From Mesorhabditis belari (taxonomy: Eukaryota > Nematoda > Chromadorea > Rhabditida > Rhabditidae), in contig CAUEEP010000908.1 of NCBI GenBank assembly GCA_958450365.1, forward strand, positions 992,001 to 1,056,000: a DNA stretch of 64,000 nucleotides. The letters run 5' to 3'. The stretch's first letter is position 1; every line of letters starts with the position of its first letter. Shown in pieces: positions 54,044 to 64,000 of the stretch. Position numbers and translations under genes: made by a program. The notes beneath the pieces were generated by a model. That model made no database searches. It saw only the letters and a list, made by a program, of their open reading frames with translations, and had not been told where the DNA came from.

Positions 54044-54049
54044 CAATTG

Positions 54050-54145
54050 GTTCAATCTGTCATGAGTACAACGGTCACCAAGACGAAGAGTTCTAGCTGG
54101 ACACCAAAAATCTGATTTCATTTGTCGTTTTCGTGAAAAACATCG
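54050..54145 (+). pseudogene. Receptor last-exon tail fragment
   Basis: SVMSTTVTKTKSSSWTPKI-like tail sequence with its stop at about 54115, then the shared 3' flank with peptide P8. Helices 6-7 are gone, replaced by M1. Confidence 0.6.
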
Positions 54146-54209
54146 TTCAATTCAGTTTATACAAGAAACACAAGGATTGCACATAACACTCGAAAGATAT
54201 TCTTGTTTT

Positions 54210-54290
54210 TCAGTTGCAGAAGGCGGCTCCACTGTCGCAGGAACCACCATTCAAATAGCCTTTTGAGGCGCAACAAGCGACGACTCCACC
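54210..54290 (-). CDS. Cysteine-rich peptide, last exon (copy P8, all core Cys present)
   Basis: A 27-codon exon after an intact TTTTTAG acceptor: GGVVACCASKGYLNGGSC then DSGAAFCN and TGA, that is CC-x10-C-x6-C. Together with P6 this is the best-preserved form of the peptide. The 5' exon is not found; sequence beyond 54420 belongs to a transposase relic. Confidence 0.5.
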   Translation of the reverse strand, partial: GGVVACCASKGYLNGGSCDSGAAFCN

Positions 54291-54435
54291 CTAAAAATGA
54301 ATATTTTTGAAATAAAATGAGAAAGTTGTGACAACGAAACTAATTTTTTTGAAATAAACCTTTATCCGGCTTATTTAGAGCAGCAAAGAGCAGCAGTTAA
54401 TCTAGTTTTTTTCCAATAAAAAGGCGCCTTTATTT

Positions 54436-55325
54436 ACGAAAACAGGTTTTTGACAAATTCAGAGAAGGTTCGGTTTTGTGGATTTCTAGGGGCAAGGAAT
54501 TGAGAAACCAAAAGAAACTCAATGAATTTGATATTTGAGCTGAATATCCAATGCCAAGTTCTTTGAAAGACTCCTGAATCATTTCTTTCGAGAGATGCTC
54601 CCATGCTTTGAGAATCCATGTCAAGTACGTCTCCATAGAAGTCCCACCGCCGTTCCATCTTTGCGCGAGCGCGAATATCAGCAAGCTGTGCGAAATCGGC
54701 CGTCCCTTCAGGCACGTAGATGCAATCCAATTGCAGGTTTTCAAGACATTCCTTTCTAGACTCACTTTTAGGTGCTCTGTGTTGATCTTTGAAATTTTCC
54801 TTCGATTTTCTTGTCCATTAACTTTCGCGGCACCACCACAAACAGACGCAATTTCATAACATCCAATCGTGTACATCACGGAAATGTTCATTTTGTCATA
54901 ACCTCTGGTCAACACTCCAACTTCCCGCGCTCCAATCGAAACGATACACTTGCTTGTTGAAGAATCGAGCTACACAGTTTCATCACAGGCAAAAAAAATG
55001 TGTTTGACAGCGCTTTCCTCGATCACTTTATTCACATTCAAAAAGTGATTCAAAAAATTTTTTTTTTGAAATTGCTAGGCAGCTTCTGAAATGTTGTCTT
55101 CTGAAAGCTCTCAATGAGCTTTGGTGACATTTCAGGAATGCTGTCATCCACCTATGACACCTCTTGAAGGGAATCTCGGCTCCAGCAAATCGGTTGGCCG
55201 CTTCGTTCCAAATGATTCGACGAGTTTCACTCCTTTTTTTCCTAAACCCATATTGCCAAGGCTCATCGATCTCTTTTGAAGTCAAATGCCGGCCACAACT
55301 GTCGAGTCTTTGGTGGACTTTGCTA
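54436..55325 (-). pseudogene. pogo/Tigger-like DDE transposase relic
   Basis: Minus strand, in order: a Tc5-type HTH region (EIPFKRCHRWMTAFLKCHQS, SLRAFRRQHF); ACDETV with LDSSTSKCIVSIGAREVG and TRGYDKMNISVMYTIGC (first catalytic Asp region of DDE_1); DCIYVPEGTADFAQLADIRA, matching the late 'VP.G......Q..D' segment; and TWILKAWEHLSKEMIQESFK near the C-terminus. These lie in several frames with stops, so it is dead. Assignment to the pogo/jerky group is by motif order. Confidence 0.75.
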
Positions 55326-55574
55326 ACAGGGGAACCCTTTGAAGTTACATTTTAGGAGCGATCTGATTCCGAGATGCAAACACCCTCTGGTTAAGGGCAT
55401 CTCGAAGCGGCTTTCAAATCCTACTTATCATAAGACATGTTCGAGTTATAAGCCTTCAAAGTTTCGGTCACTATCGCCAAACAGCAAGCAAGCCTCAAAG
55501 TAGCAAATTATTTTTTTAAAGACTTTAGAACACTTAAAAATCAATTTTTATATCTTAATAAAGCAGCAAAAAAG

Positions 55575-55645
55575 TTTCCAGCTAGAGGAGTCGAACAAAA
55601 AAACACGGATTCGAGTCCAACGCGCTAACACACTCTCCACTATGA
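55575..55645 (-). pseudogene. tRNA-like relic, Ser(CGA)-like
   Basis: On the minus strand: GTGGAGAGTGTGTTAGCGCG (box A and D-arm-like), GTTGGACTCGAATCC (anticodon arm resembling tRNA-Ser CGA), and GTTCGACTCC (box B). The variable arm is replaced by a T run and the stems do not all pair. A decayed tRNA or tRNA-derived SINE piece. Confidence 0.45.
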
Positions 55646-55759
55646 CAATCCATCCAAGCTTTCTCGATTGTTCATTGTCTCCAAAAAATAAAATTATAAT
55701 TCGAAAATAAGTATGAAATCCAAAAGAAACTGACAAAAAAGACAAAGAATACGGTGTTA

Positions 55760-56115
55760 GGGGCCTAGAAGAGGCAGGGCCTCCGGTCTATCCCGTTCGA
55801 TCTGCCAAGTCAAGCAACGTCGGCGCGGGATAGTCGTGGGTTCGACTTTTGTGGGTTCCCCTCCGAGCGCCCCAGCCCGGCCATCGGAGTATCATCGGCT
55901 ACGGCAACTACACTTCTGCCTCAGTCCCCCGCACGGCCTCCCTGCTCTCCTCCGGCATTGAGGGATCAAGCGAAGGCCGAGAGATCTAATCACGGGACAT
56001 AAGGATGCCATATGATGACAATAGCAAGGGATAGAGAAAGCAGGTTGTTGTTTGTGGAAGCAGGTTGTGATCTGCGCAAATAGGAACACCTGAGTGCGAA
56101 AAACAGATCAAAAAA
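55760..56115 (+). mobile_element. SINE with a 5S rRNA-like head
   Basis: 31 nt into the element comes ATCCCGTTCGATCTGCCAAG followed by TCAAGCAACGTCGG. This is the conserved box-A region of 5S rRNA, in the position it holds in 5S (about nt 31-60), with a weaker match continuing to about 55860. A GC-rich body unrelated to 5S follows, then an A-rich tail (GATCAAAAAAA). AATACGGTGTTA flanks both sides (55748-55759, 56116-56127) as a 12-bp target duplication. This is the design of 5S-derived (SINE3-type) SINEs. Confidence 0.75.
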
Positions 56116-56334
56116 AATACGGTGTTACGTGGTCGTTCAATGAATTTTGTGTTCAAATTTAAGTTTAGAGACTACGGTAAGTATGTATAAGATAATTTAT
56201 GGCAAAAAGGTATATAAAGTAGCAAAAAGTTAGAAATGTTTCTAAGATTAGAAAAACTAAAGTTAAATGAAACGAGGGTTTTTTGCGTATGAAACTGACT
56301 ACAAAATGGAAGACTGCATATCTTGAGCTTTCTC

Positions 56335-56475
56335 AAGAGCATGATATTCAGTCGAAGGGTGTGCTTCTATTAGAGGTGCGCTTCTATTTGAGTGTCCGCT
56401 TCTATTTTTCCCCTCCCCTTCTGGGTTGTGCTTCTATTTGAGTGTGCATTTCTATTACAGTATTTACGGTAAATT
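56335..56475. repeat. Short repeat array (GCTTCTATTTGAGTGT)n
   Basis: Four to five diverged units of GCTTCTATTTGAGTGTNC ending in ATTACAGTATTTACGGTA. The mirror of this end, TACCGTAAAAACTCTAATAG, lies at 15949 beside peptide P2. Probably the terminus of an unidentified DNA element. Confidence 0.5.
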
Positions 56476-56687
56476 TTATTTAGAGAAGTCTAATTCAATT
56501 GGCGTATTAAATATGTTTTATGAAAAATATGAAAAAGTGTTCCAACTTTCAAGTTGTCAATCAAATAGATTACTATTGATTTTGATACTCAATTTTCAAA
56601 TGATCGCCTGAATCATTAAACACCTCTCCACCATTGTAACTTTGCAGTAACTCAGCTAAATCTCTCATTTTTCTGAGAATCATTACT

Positions 56688-57940
56688 TCAAGCTACTTTT
56701 CGAAGCTTTGAAAAAGTGAAAAAATCCATTGTGATCATGAAATATGTCAGAGTTGGCGACACATACAGATTCAGGATTGCACTATTTGTAAACGCTGATA
56801 CGCAGAAAAGAGAAATCGCTCCCGAATAACAAATGAGAAACTGAAGGAGGGTGTGTTTTGTTGTATAATTGTAGAACCTTCCATTGAAAGAAACAGCCAA
56901 GAAGCGACTAAAAACATTTTTTCGAAAGTAGTGCGCCGTTTTGAAACTTGAATGAGACGAACATCTGACAAAATGCGATCACAACGGATAAACTTCGGTA
57001 ATTGCCGAGAATCATGATTGTGATGGAATCAAATCGGCATCTGCAATTAAAATTTCTTAAAGGGACAACCGATTCTCGTCAAAAGTAGATAATTCACTTG
57101 GCACTATTATAAGTTTCAATATATAATCCAAATTCTTAAAACAAATGGGTTGGGATATGACTTTTCATCTGAGGCTAACAACTAGTGGCAAGGCAAAATT
57201 CTCAGATTCTTGGGAAATTTGAGAAAAATGTTCATCATGCTTCATTCAAAAAGCCGAAACTCTTTGAAACTATATTCTTTGCAACAACAATAACAATAAG
57301 ACTAATGAGCAATGGTTTTAAGTATCATACACAAGTCTCATAAGGTTTTTACCCATGGGAAAAGACTGTGCACAATTGGTTCACCATTTCAAGTATCGTA
57401 TAGAGGAGTCGTTGCACATTTTCGCCCGTTATGATTAGCCTGAAAACCTTTTTTGTGAGCCTATGAAAAATTCGCGCTGCGCAAAAGCTGAGTGTCTTTA
57501 GTATGAAACTTGAGACTTCAGTAAATTTACAGTAACTCACCGAACACTCAGCAATAAATCGTCTTTAGCCGAATAATAAATGGCGAAAAGGTTTGTGAAC
57601 ACACCAACAAAAAGCACCTGCATGCAAATCAGTTTTATTCTTTTTTAGCAAAACTAACCAAAACGCATCCTGATTCTAAAAATGCTTGAAATCGCAAAAA
57701 TATATTTGAGCTGATCTCAGGAGTCCCAGTTGAGTTTGGTCTGAATGGAACCTGACGGAACGTTGATACATTAGATCAAATTTGGACATTTGGCCAACAT
57801 TGCCGAAGGCTGGAATTGGAAGTGGAGCATTGTTTTTCATAAGAAAAAAATGGTCAGAATAAGTTGAAATTTTTTTGAAAATTTGAAAATCAGATTCAAC
57901 TGGTTTCAAACAAGAGCCTCCTGCTTGAAGTTCAGTCATT
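56688..57940 (-). pseudogene. 7TM chemoreceptor-like, copy R13, no last exon
   Basis: N-terminal exon from about 57820 (frameshifted in the PGLLEIS segment); helix-1 exon near 57620-57540 (TNLFAIYYSAKDDLLLSVR, one codon short); helix 2 near 57440-57354; helix 3 and the 40-nt intron near 57045-56905; helices 4-5 from 56905 to about 56697. The last intron and helices 6-7 are absent; beyond 56650 the sequence is unrelated. Confidence 0.6.
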
Positions 57941-58339
57941 AGATCGGGATGAAAGTCTACTCAAAGCCAGGCAAGGCGTGTCTAATTATCATATTAAAAA
58001 ATTTATTTAAAAAAAACGAAACTCTTTGACGAAACAAAAAACAAGAAGTGTTATCAAGAATTTGTACCCAACCCAATAGAATGACTACAATCAGTGTTTT
58101 TTTTATCTGGATCATAAGAGCATTTTGAGGATACAATATTACAAGCAAAACACATTTTTTAATCGATAAAATAACATTTGGTGTTTTCATTTACCATTTA
58201 GGAGGAAACATTTGATGACTTTACTCATTTGGCAAATCCGAGATTTTCCAAATCTTCGAAAATTCTTGAATCTCTAAACTTGAGAGTTTCCTTCAAGATT
58301 CGGTTTAGATTTGTTCACAATTAAACTCGATCTTAGGTA

Positions 58340-60868
58340 ATGAGCGACGTACTGAAAAAAACTCGCGATGTTTTGGAGGTGCTCGTCGTTGGGTCGATCA
58401 TAACAGGTTGGATTTGTGAATTGTACCATTTATTCATAACCATAAGCATAGCAAAGAGTAGTCATTTCTTATATTTACCGGTGCGAATCTATCTATTAAC
58501 CATTTTTCCAAGCAGACTGTTTCATTCTGGTTCCTAAAATCAAACAAGCTGGTACTTTCAAACACGGAATTTCTATCGAAACATTTTTCAAAAAAATGCA
58601 ACAATTTGAACCAAACGTACACTTGGCGTACTCCGAATTCCTGTAAACTTCCCAACATTTTGTGTCCGTACCTCGGTCTTTCCTGCTTACTCAAAAATTT
58701 CGCGTTAATAAGTTTGTACAATTTGGTTTTCAGGGCAAATTCTCCACAAAATGTTCAAATGTCACAGAAAAGAACGTAACCGGGATTGGGTCTCATTTTT
58801 ACGAAGATAGTGACCATTGGCATTCCAAATACTAATTAACCGCCTTAGTTTGTGCAACCTATGCTGGGATTGCATAATATTGCAAAATATTGAAAGCTTG
58901 CCTAAAGCTTACATTTTTTAGACTATACGGTAGTTGAAGCGAAGTTTAATAGTAAGTATCGAGTACTCCCCTAACCTGCACTACGAAGAATTGAACCAGT
59001 CTGATCTTGATATGACCCTAAAGTACCAAGGCCTGTTGGTGAATTTATTTTGCGCATTTCTTTGTTATAAAAACAATGCTCCACTTCCAATTCCAGCTCT
59101 CGGCAATGTGGGTCAAATGATCAAGATTGATCTAATGACTCAAAGTTCCGCCAGCTTCGAGTCAGACCCAACTCGACCGGGAAATCAGTTACACGACATT
59201 GTTGCGATTTCAATCTTTTTTGCTTTTCGGGAAGCGTCTTAGTTAGTATTGTTACAAAAAAAAGCATAAAACTCATTTGCATGCAGGTACTTTTCGTTGC
59301 CATTTTCACAAACCTTTTTGCGATTTATTACTCGGTCAAAAATGATGACTTATTGCTGAGTGTTCGGTGAGTTGCTGTAACTTTACTGAAGTCTCAAGTT
59401 TAATTCCAAAGATATCCAGCTAACTATAGCCTAAATTCCCATAGGCCCGCCAAAAAGAACTTTTCAGGCTAATCCTAACTGGCCAAAATGTGCAATGGCT
59501 CGTCTATACGATACTTGAAATGGTGAACCATTTGTGCACATTCTTTTCGAATACTGGGTAAAAAAACCTTATGAGATTTGTGTATGATAGTTAAAGCCTT
59601 TAATCCTTGTTGTTATTGTTGTTACAAAAAAAATATCTGAGAATTGAACTAAGATAGCGTAAGACATCAGTTGATTAGCGCAAACTTCCTGTTTTCAGTT
59701 TGGATGAAACCCCCGGCTAAAGCCATCAAAAATGTTTCCGCTTTTTGAATGAAGCATAAAGAATATTTTTCTTAAAGATTTCTCACGATCGTGTGATTTG
59801 TTTTGAGTATTGAGAGATATAACAGTGTTAAGTGAATTATTTACTTATAACGAGAATCGGTCGCCCCTTAAAGAAATCTCCATTGCAGATGTGCAAGGGA
59901 TGGCATCGCCGGTTTGATTTTCAACAAGAACGCGAGTTTGTTCGTCGTGAGCGCATTTTGCCAAATGTTCATCTCGTTCAGGTTTGAAAAAAGGTCATCA
60001 CTTTCGAAAAATGTTTTTAGTCGTTTCATGGCCATTTCTTTCGATGGAATGCTCTTCAAATATGCAAGAAAACACACCCTCCTCCAGTTTCTCATTTGCT
60101 ATTTGGGAGCGATTTCTCTTTTCTGCGTATCAGCGTTTACAAATAGTGGAATAGTGAATCGGTATGTGTCGCCAACTCTGGCATTTTTTTTATGATCACA
60201 ATGAACCTTTTCACTTTTTTAAAGCTTCGAAAAGTAGGTTGAAGTATTGATTCTCAAAAAATGTGAGATTTAGCTGAGTCACTCCAAAGTTACGATGGCG
60301 GAGAGGCGTTTAATGATTCAGGTTGGTTCGGGTTCAGAACAATTAATAATAGATTGGTTACTTGAAAATCGCATAGCAAGATGTTAATCTAAATTGTTTT
60401 CTTGATGCAGAGTAAGCGGTGTCAAATCAATAAATTCTATTTTTTTTTTACTGGTTTTTATCATCTATCAGCCTTGACTCATTCAATTGGGTCTTCTGAA
60501 AATACAAAACGACTCACAAAGCGCTTTTCAGATTATCGTTAGTTCAACATATTACTTTATAAACTATTTCTCCTCAAGTCTGATCACCATGGTCCAGTAC
60601 CCATTCTTTGGCTTCTTCTTATCGAATGCGGCATTGCAAGTGAACTCAAATGTCTCCAACTGTCTTTACACTTTAGGACTGAGGTTTTCCTGCTTTTTCG
60701 CAGTTGCTTTTTTTATCTTTGTTTAGCTTTTTAAATATGATCTACCTAAACAAGAAGGACTGAGGTTGTGTGAGTGAAAAAGAAAAGTACAACTCAGCTC
60801 CTTCACAATCCGTCCAAAGTATAATGGTCACCAAGACAAAAAACTCTAACTCGACACCCAAAATTTGA
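58340..60868 (+). pseudogene. 7TM chemoreceptor-like, copy R14 (several frameshifts)
   Basis: 5' exon 58340-58537 (MSDVLKKTRDVLEVLVVGSI); N-terminal exon 58934 to about 59232, frameshifted in PGLLEIS; 59287-59366 (helix 1); 59468-59557 (helix 2); 59889-59981 (helix 3, FISF before the intron); 39-nt intron 59982-60020; 60021-60233 (helices 4-5); last exon from 60532. An extra T in an eight-T run (60183-60191) breaks helix 5, shared with R15. Helix 7 also shifts frame (stop at 60724-60726), differently from the R7-R12 group. Splicing gives SFSRFMAISF at the helix-3 end. Confidence 0.6.
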
Positions 60869-60954
60869 TTTTTTTGTCATTTTCGTGAAAAACATCTTTC
60901 AATTCAGTTTATAGAAGAAAACATAAGGATTGAACATAACACTCGAGACGTATT

Positions 60955-61028
60955 CTCGTATTTCAGTTGCAGAAGGCGGCTCCACTCATTCATTTTGCCG
61001 TTGGCCGCACAGGAAGCGCTGACGCTTT
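60955..61028 (-). pseudogene. Cysteine-rich peptide, last exon (copy P9, deleted)
   Basis: Intact AATTTCAG acceptor, then ESVSASCAANGKMN, after which about 20 bp covering GGYC are missing and the frame is lost. The 3' end GGAGCCGCCTTCTGCAACTG matches P6 and P8. Converges on R14. Confidence 0.5.
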
Positions 61029-61129
61029 CTGAAATTGACCAACTTTGAAATGAGGTAAGAAAGTTGTGACAGGAAGCTTGATTTTCTTGAAATTGAACCT
61101 CTGCCATTTGGCTATAGGTTAGAGGTTTG

Positions 61130-61600
61130 CTTGTTGATCTAGGCCTAGGTTTGTAATGGGGTTGATTTTAAGTGCTTATTAGAGTGTGTTCTTCTCGAGT
61201 AAGGCCCTTTCTAAAGGACACCTACAACTACCGTAACCAGGCAGCTGCCGTAACAGTTTTCATCCAATCAGTCCCATTCTGATCACATTCTTCAACCTAT
61301 GACCAGAATCGAGCTAATTGAATGAAAACTGACGGTTTGAGCATTTAGTTTCTGACGGGAAGTACCTCTAGAAGAGGCAGTTCTTGAAGTCGACATCGAC
61401 AAAAAACGTCGGCTGAGAGGGACAAGGGACAAGCTCCTATGAGTGCGGTGTTTTAGTGAAGCATTTTTTTTCACAGCTGATGTATGTTATACACCGATGG
61501 TCTTCTCGTTAATGCAAAATCGCTTAAAAAATTGACGAATCGCATTGGATTTGATCCAGAAGTTGTGGGAAATCCGAACAACCAAAGCTACAATTTGCTT
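61130..61600. other. No assigned gene; one possible exon
   Basis: 61130-61480 shows nothing recognisable. 61488-61632 on the plus strand reads YTDGLLVNAKSLKKLTNRIG then FDPEVVGNPNNQSYNLLP, which looks like coding sequence after a TTTTTCACAG acceptor (61475-61484). I do not recognise the family, and it runs into a dispersed repeat at 61600. Confidence 0.3.
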
Positions 61601-62560
61601 CCCGGAATTTCTTCAGATCGACTAACTTTTTAGCGTATCTAAAAAATCATTTTGCTATCGAAATCCGCAAAATTTACGATAAGGTTTAACTGTTACCAAT
61701 AGTATTTCTGAAACTTTCTGAAGTCACAGTAAAACTACCGTAATCTCGCTGTCCCCTAGGCTTGCTTTGAGGATTCCGTGTCTTGTATTTCAAACGTAAA
61801 AGTTTTATTTTTTCCCTTGATGCTAATTCTTGGCTTGACGATGTGAAACTTGCCGTTGACCTTACTTGTCAATGGTTTCAACGACGATCCCAAAACTTTC
61901 AAACTTTTCAAACAAAACCCCAATTCATCACCAAACAACCCATTTGAGCTCAAAGTTCACAGCAGACCACCCAGAACACAATTTCATTTTATTAGCTTCA
62001 AAACAGACTGAAATGGCCTTATCTACTTTCTTCTTCGAACTTTTGAGGGTCGTTCCACACTGGTTTTTTCTAAGTATGCAATGGAAGTGAACCTTATCAA
62101 TTTCTATCATAAATTTTTGGCTGGCTCTTTCAGGTTTCATTTCTGCAAAAAAGAAAGAAAAGCTTGGGATTTTGATTTGATATTTGCGGCCTGACTATTA
62201 GGGAAATGTAATACTTCACTTAATTTTGTCAGAAATTTTGCCACTTACACCTGAAATAGTCGCGAGAGTTTGAGCGTTGTAAAATCAATCATTCCCCAGT
62301 CAATTTTAAAAACTTACAGTTACTTCCCTGTTGGAAAAAATTCAGGAGGATACCTGATTGTACCAGATATATTAAGGTGTGACATAAATAGCTTTTTAAA
62401 AGCTTTTTTGGTTTTTTCTAAGTATGCATTGAAAGTGAACCTTATCAATTTCTCTCATCACTTTTTGTAGGTGGCTCTTGAAGGTTCATTTCTGCACAAA
62501 AGGCTGAAAAGCTTGGGGTTTTGATTTGATATTCGCGGCCCATCTACCTGATTGTACCAA
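61600..62560. repeat. Second copy of the 40.9-41.6 kb segment, with repeat D
   Basis: Same orientation and order as 40925-41640, then continuing into further repeat-D pieces (62450-62540 resembles 23400-23470 with GATTGTACCAATATATT). No conserved ORF. Confidence 0.65.
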
Positions 62561-62778
62561 TATATTCAGGAAGATACCTGATTGTACGCTCCAGACTAGT
62601 TTTTGATCACCGCTGTCAGAAAGCAGCTTTAACTGATTACTTAATCATTTTTTTAGTAAGTTGCGGCAAACCGATCCTATCACGTGGGCGGACAAGATTT
62701 GTCACCGATTAGGGATATCGAAAAATCAAACTCATTATCACAATTTTCCTATCCCATTTCAAAGTTGGTAATTTTCGA

Positions 62779-62862
62779 AACGGCGTAACCGCTTGCTGTG
62801 GTGAACGGAAACAGAAATCAGAGTGGTGGTTACTGCGATAATGGAGGACCTTCTACGACTGA
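62779..62862 (+). pseudogene. Cysteine-rich peptide, last exon (copy P10, frameshifted)
   Basis: NGVTACCGE, then a one-base change in the GGCAAACGG region shifts the frame. The 3' end (TTCTACGACTGA) matches P1. The acceptor AG is lost (TTTTCG). Converges on R15. Confidence 0.5.
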
Positions 62863-62955
62863 AGAACGAGAATATCACTCGAGTGTTTCGTGCAATTTTC
62901 GTTTTCTTGAATAAACTGAATTGAAAGATATTTTTCGCGAAAACGACAAATGAAA

Positions 62956-63960
62956 TCAGATCTTGGGTGTCGAGTTAGAGCTCTTCGTCCTGGTGACCGT
63001 TATACTCATGACGGATTGAGAAGAAGCTGAGTTGTACGTTTCTCTTTCACTTCTTGAAGGGACTTTCTTTTTCAGGTAGATCATGTTTAGATAGCTAAAC
63101 AAAGGTATCAAAGCTAAAGCTGAGAAAATGTAGCAAAACCTCAGTCCAAACGTGTAAAGACATGTGGAGACCTTTGAGTTCACTTGCAATGCCACATTCG
63201 ATAAGAAGTAGCCAAAGAATGGATACTGTACCATGGTGATCAGACTTGAGATGAAATAATTCATAAAGTAGTATGTTGAACTACCGATCATCTGAAAAGC
63301 GCTTCGTTTTGTATTTTCAGAAGACCCAATTGAATCAGTCAAGACTCTGTTTTGGCAAACCATTTAGGCAATTTAGATTACCACCTTGCTACTCAATTTT
63401 CAAGTAACCAATTTATCATTAATTGTTCTGAACCCGAACCAACCTGAATCATTAAACGCCTCTCTGCCATCGTGACTTTGGAGTTACTCAGCTAAATCTC
63501 ACATTTTTTGAGAATCATTACTTCAAACTACTTTTCGAAGTTTTAAAAAGGTGAAAAGGTTCATTGTGATCATAAAAAAAATGCCAGAGTTGGCGACACA
63601 TACCGATTCACTATTCCACTATTTGTAAACGCTGATACGCAGAAAAGAGAAATCGCTCCCAAATAGCAAATGAGAAACTGGAGGACGGTGTGTTTTGTTG
63701 TATACTTGAAGAACATTCCATCGAAAGAAATGGCCATGAAACGACTAAAAACATTTTTCGAAAGTGATGCACTCTTTTCAAACCTGAACGAGATGAACAT
63801 TTGGCAAAATGCGTTCACGAGTAACAAATTCCGGACATTGTTGAGAAGAAAGACGGCGATGCCATTCCTTGCACATCTGCAATCAAGATTTCTTTAAGGG
63901 GCGACCGATTCTCGTTAGAAGTAAATAATTCACTTGGCAGTATTATATGGTTCAATACGC
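62956..63960 (-). pseudogene. 7TM chemoreceptor-like, copy R15 (runs off the window)
   Basis: Exons visible: helix 3 at 63876-63784; 40-nt intron; helices 4-5 at 63744-63532; last exon 63291-62956. The last exon is fully open, including helix 7 (LRFCYIFSALALIPLFSYLN) and a tail ending RTKSSNSTPKI before TGA, so unlike R7-R12 it has no helix-7 deletion. It does carry the extra T in the helix-5 T run shared with R14. Exons for helices 1-2 lie beyond 64000. Confidence 0.6.
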
Positions 63961-64000
63961 AAAATAAATCGGTTGGTTTACGATTTTTCATCTAAAGCTA

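Noticed and set aside
55870..56000. Minus strand of the SINE body resembling the 5' end of U2 snRNA (CTCTCGGCCTTCGC, TTGATC)
   Set aside because: The likeness covers about 20 nt only. The branch-site-binding and Sm regions are absent.

Overview
The window looks like nuclear DNA of a nematode. It is strongly AT-rich, and introns that can be defined by reading frame are often only 38-41 nt with TTTTAG/TTTCAG acceptors. It contains a nematode-type DUF229 gene, a multi-copy family of chemoreceptor-like seven-helix proteins, a PAT-like tyrosine-recombinase retrotransposon and many TA-flanked mariner-type elements. I cannot name the species. All assignments come from reading the sequence; no searches were run.

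The backbone is an expanded, largely decayed family of 7TM receptor genes (called R1-R15 here) lying in both orientations: about 0.4-4.3, 12.9-19.5, 26.9-29.8, 32.0-40.3, 42.7-45.3, 50.2-52.9, 56.7-60.9 and 63.0-64.0 kb. The spliced model is: a 5' exon; an N-terminal exon ending in helix 1; two short exons (helix 2); an exon with helix 3; a 39-41 nt intron; an exon with helices 4-5; and a last exon with helices 6-7 and a polar tail. R3 (2.4-4.3 kb) is the least damaged copy. Six others share a one-base deletion in helix 7. R9 is spread over more than 8 kb by inserted transposons.

Next to most receptor 3' ends, tail to tail and separated by about 50-100 bp, lies the last exon of a small cysteine-rich peptide gene. 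Ten copies are seen. The core is CC-x10-C-x6-C, normally 27 codons, and one copy keeps an upstream C-x3-C exon. This repeated receptor + peptide unit is the most interesting feature, and I know of no described family that matches the peptide.

From 7.5 to 11.9 kb lies a DUF229 (alkaline-phosphatase/sulfatase-fold) gene of about 18 small exons, with two palindromic elements and a tRNA-like relic in its introns. From 35.5 to 39.9 kb is a PAT/DIRS-type retrotransposon (gag, RT-RNaseH, tyrosine recombinase, split direct repeats) inserted inside an older MITE, which itself sits in the last intron of R9. Other mobile DNA includes one full-length but frameshifted mariner (48.0-49.2 kb) nested in another TIR element, a deleted mariner (32.6-33.5 kb), Tc-like (19.8-21.7 kb) and pogo/Tigger-like (54.4-55.3 kb) transposase relics, LINE 3' ends, a 5S-rRNA-headed SINE with a 12-bp target duplication (55.76-56.12 kb), and at least eight MITE/palindrome families. 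The remainder is duplicated non-coding DNA in both orientations (for example 23.4-24.6 against 30.0-31.7 kb). The region reads as a fast-evolving receptor-peptide cluster shaped by segmental duplication and nested transposition.
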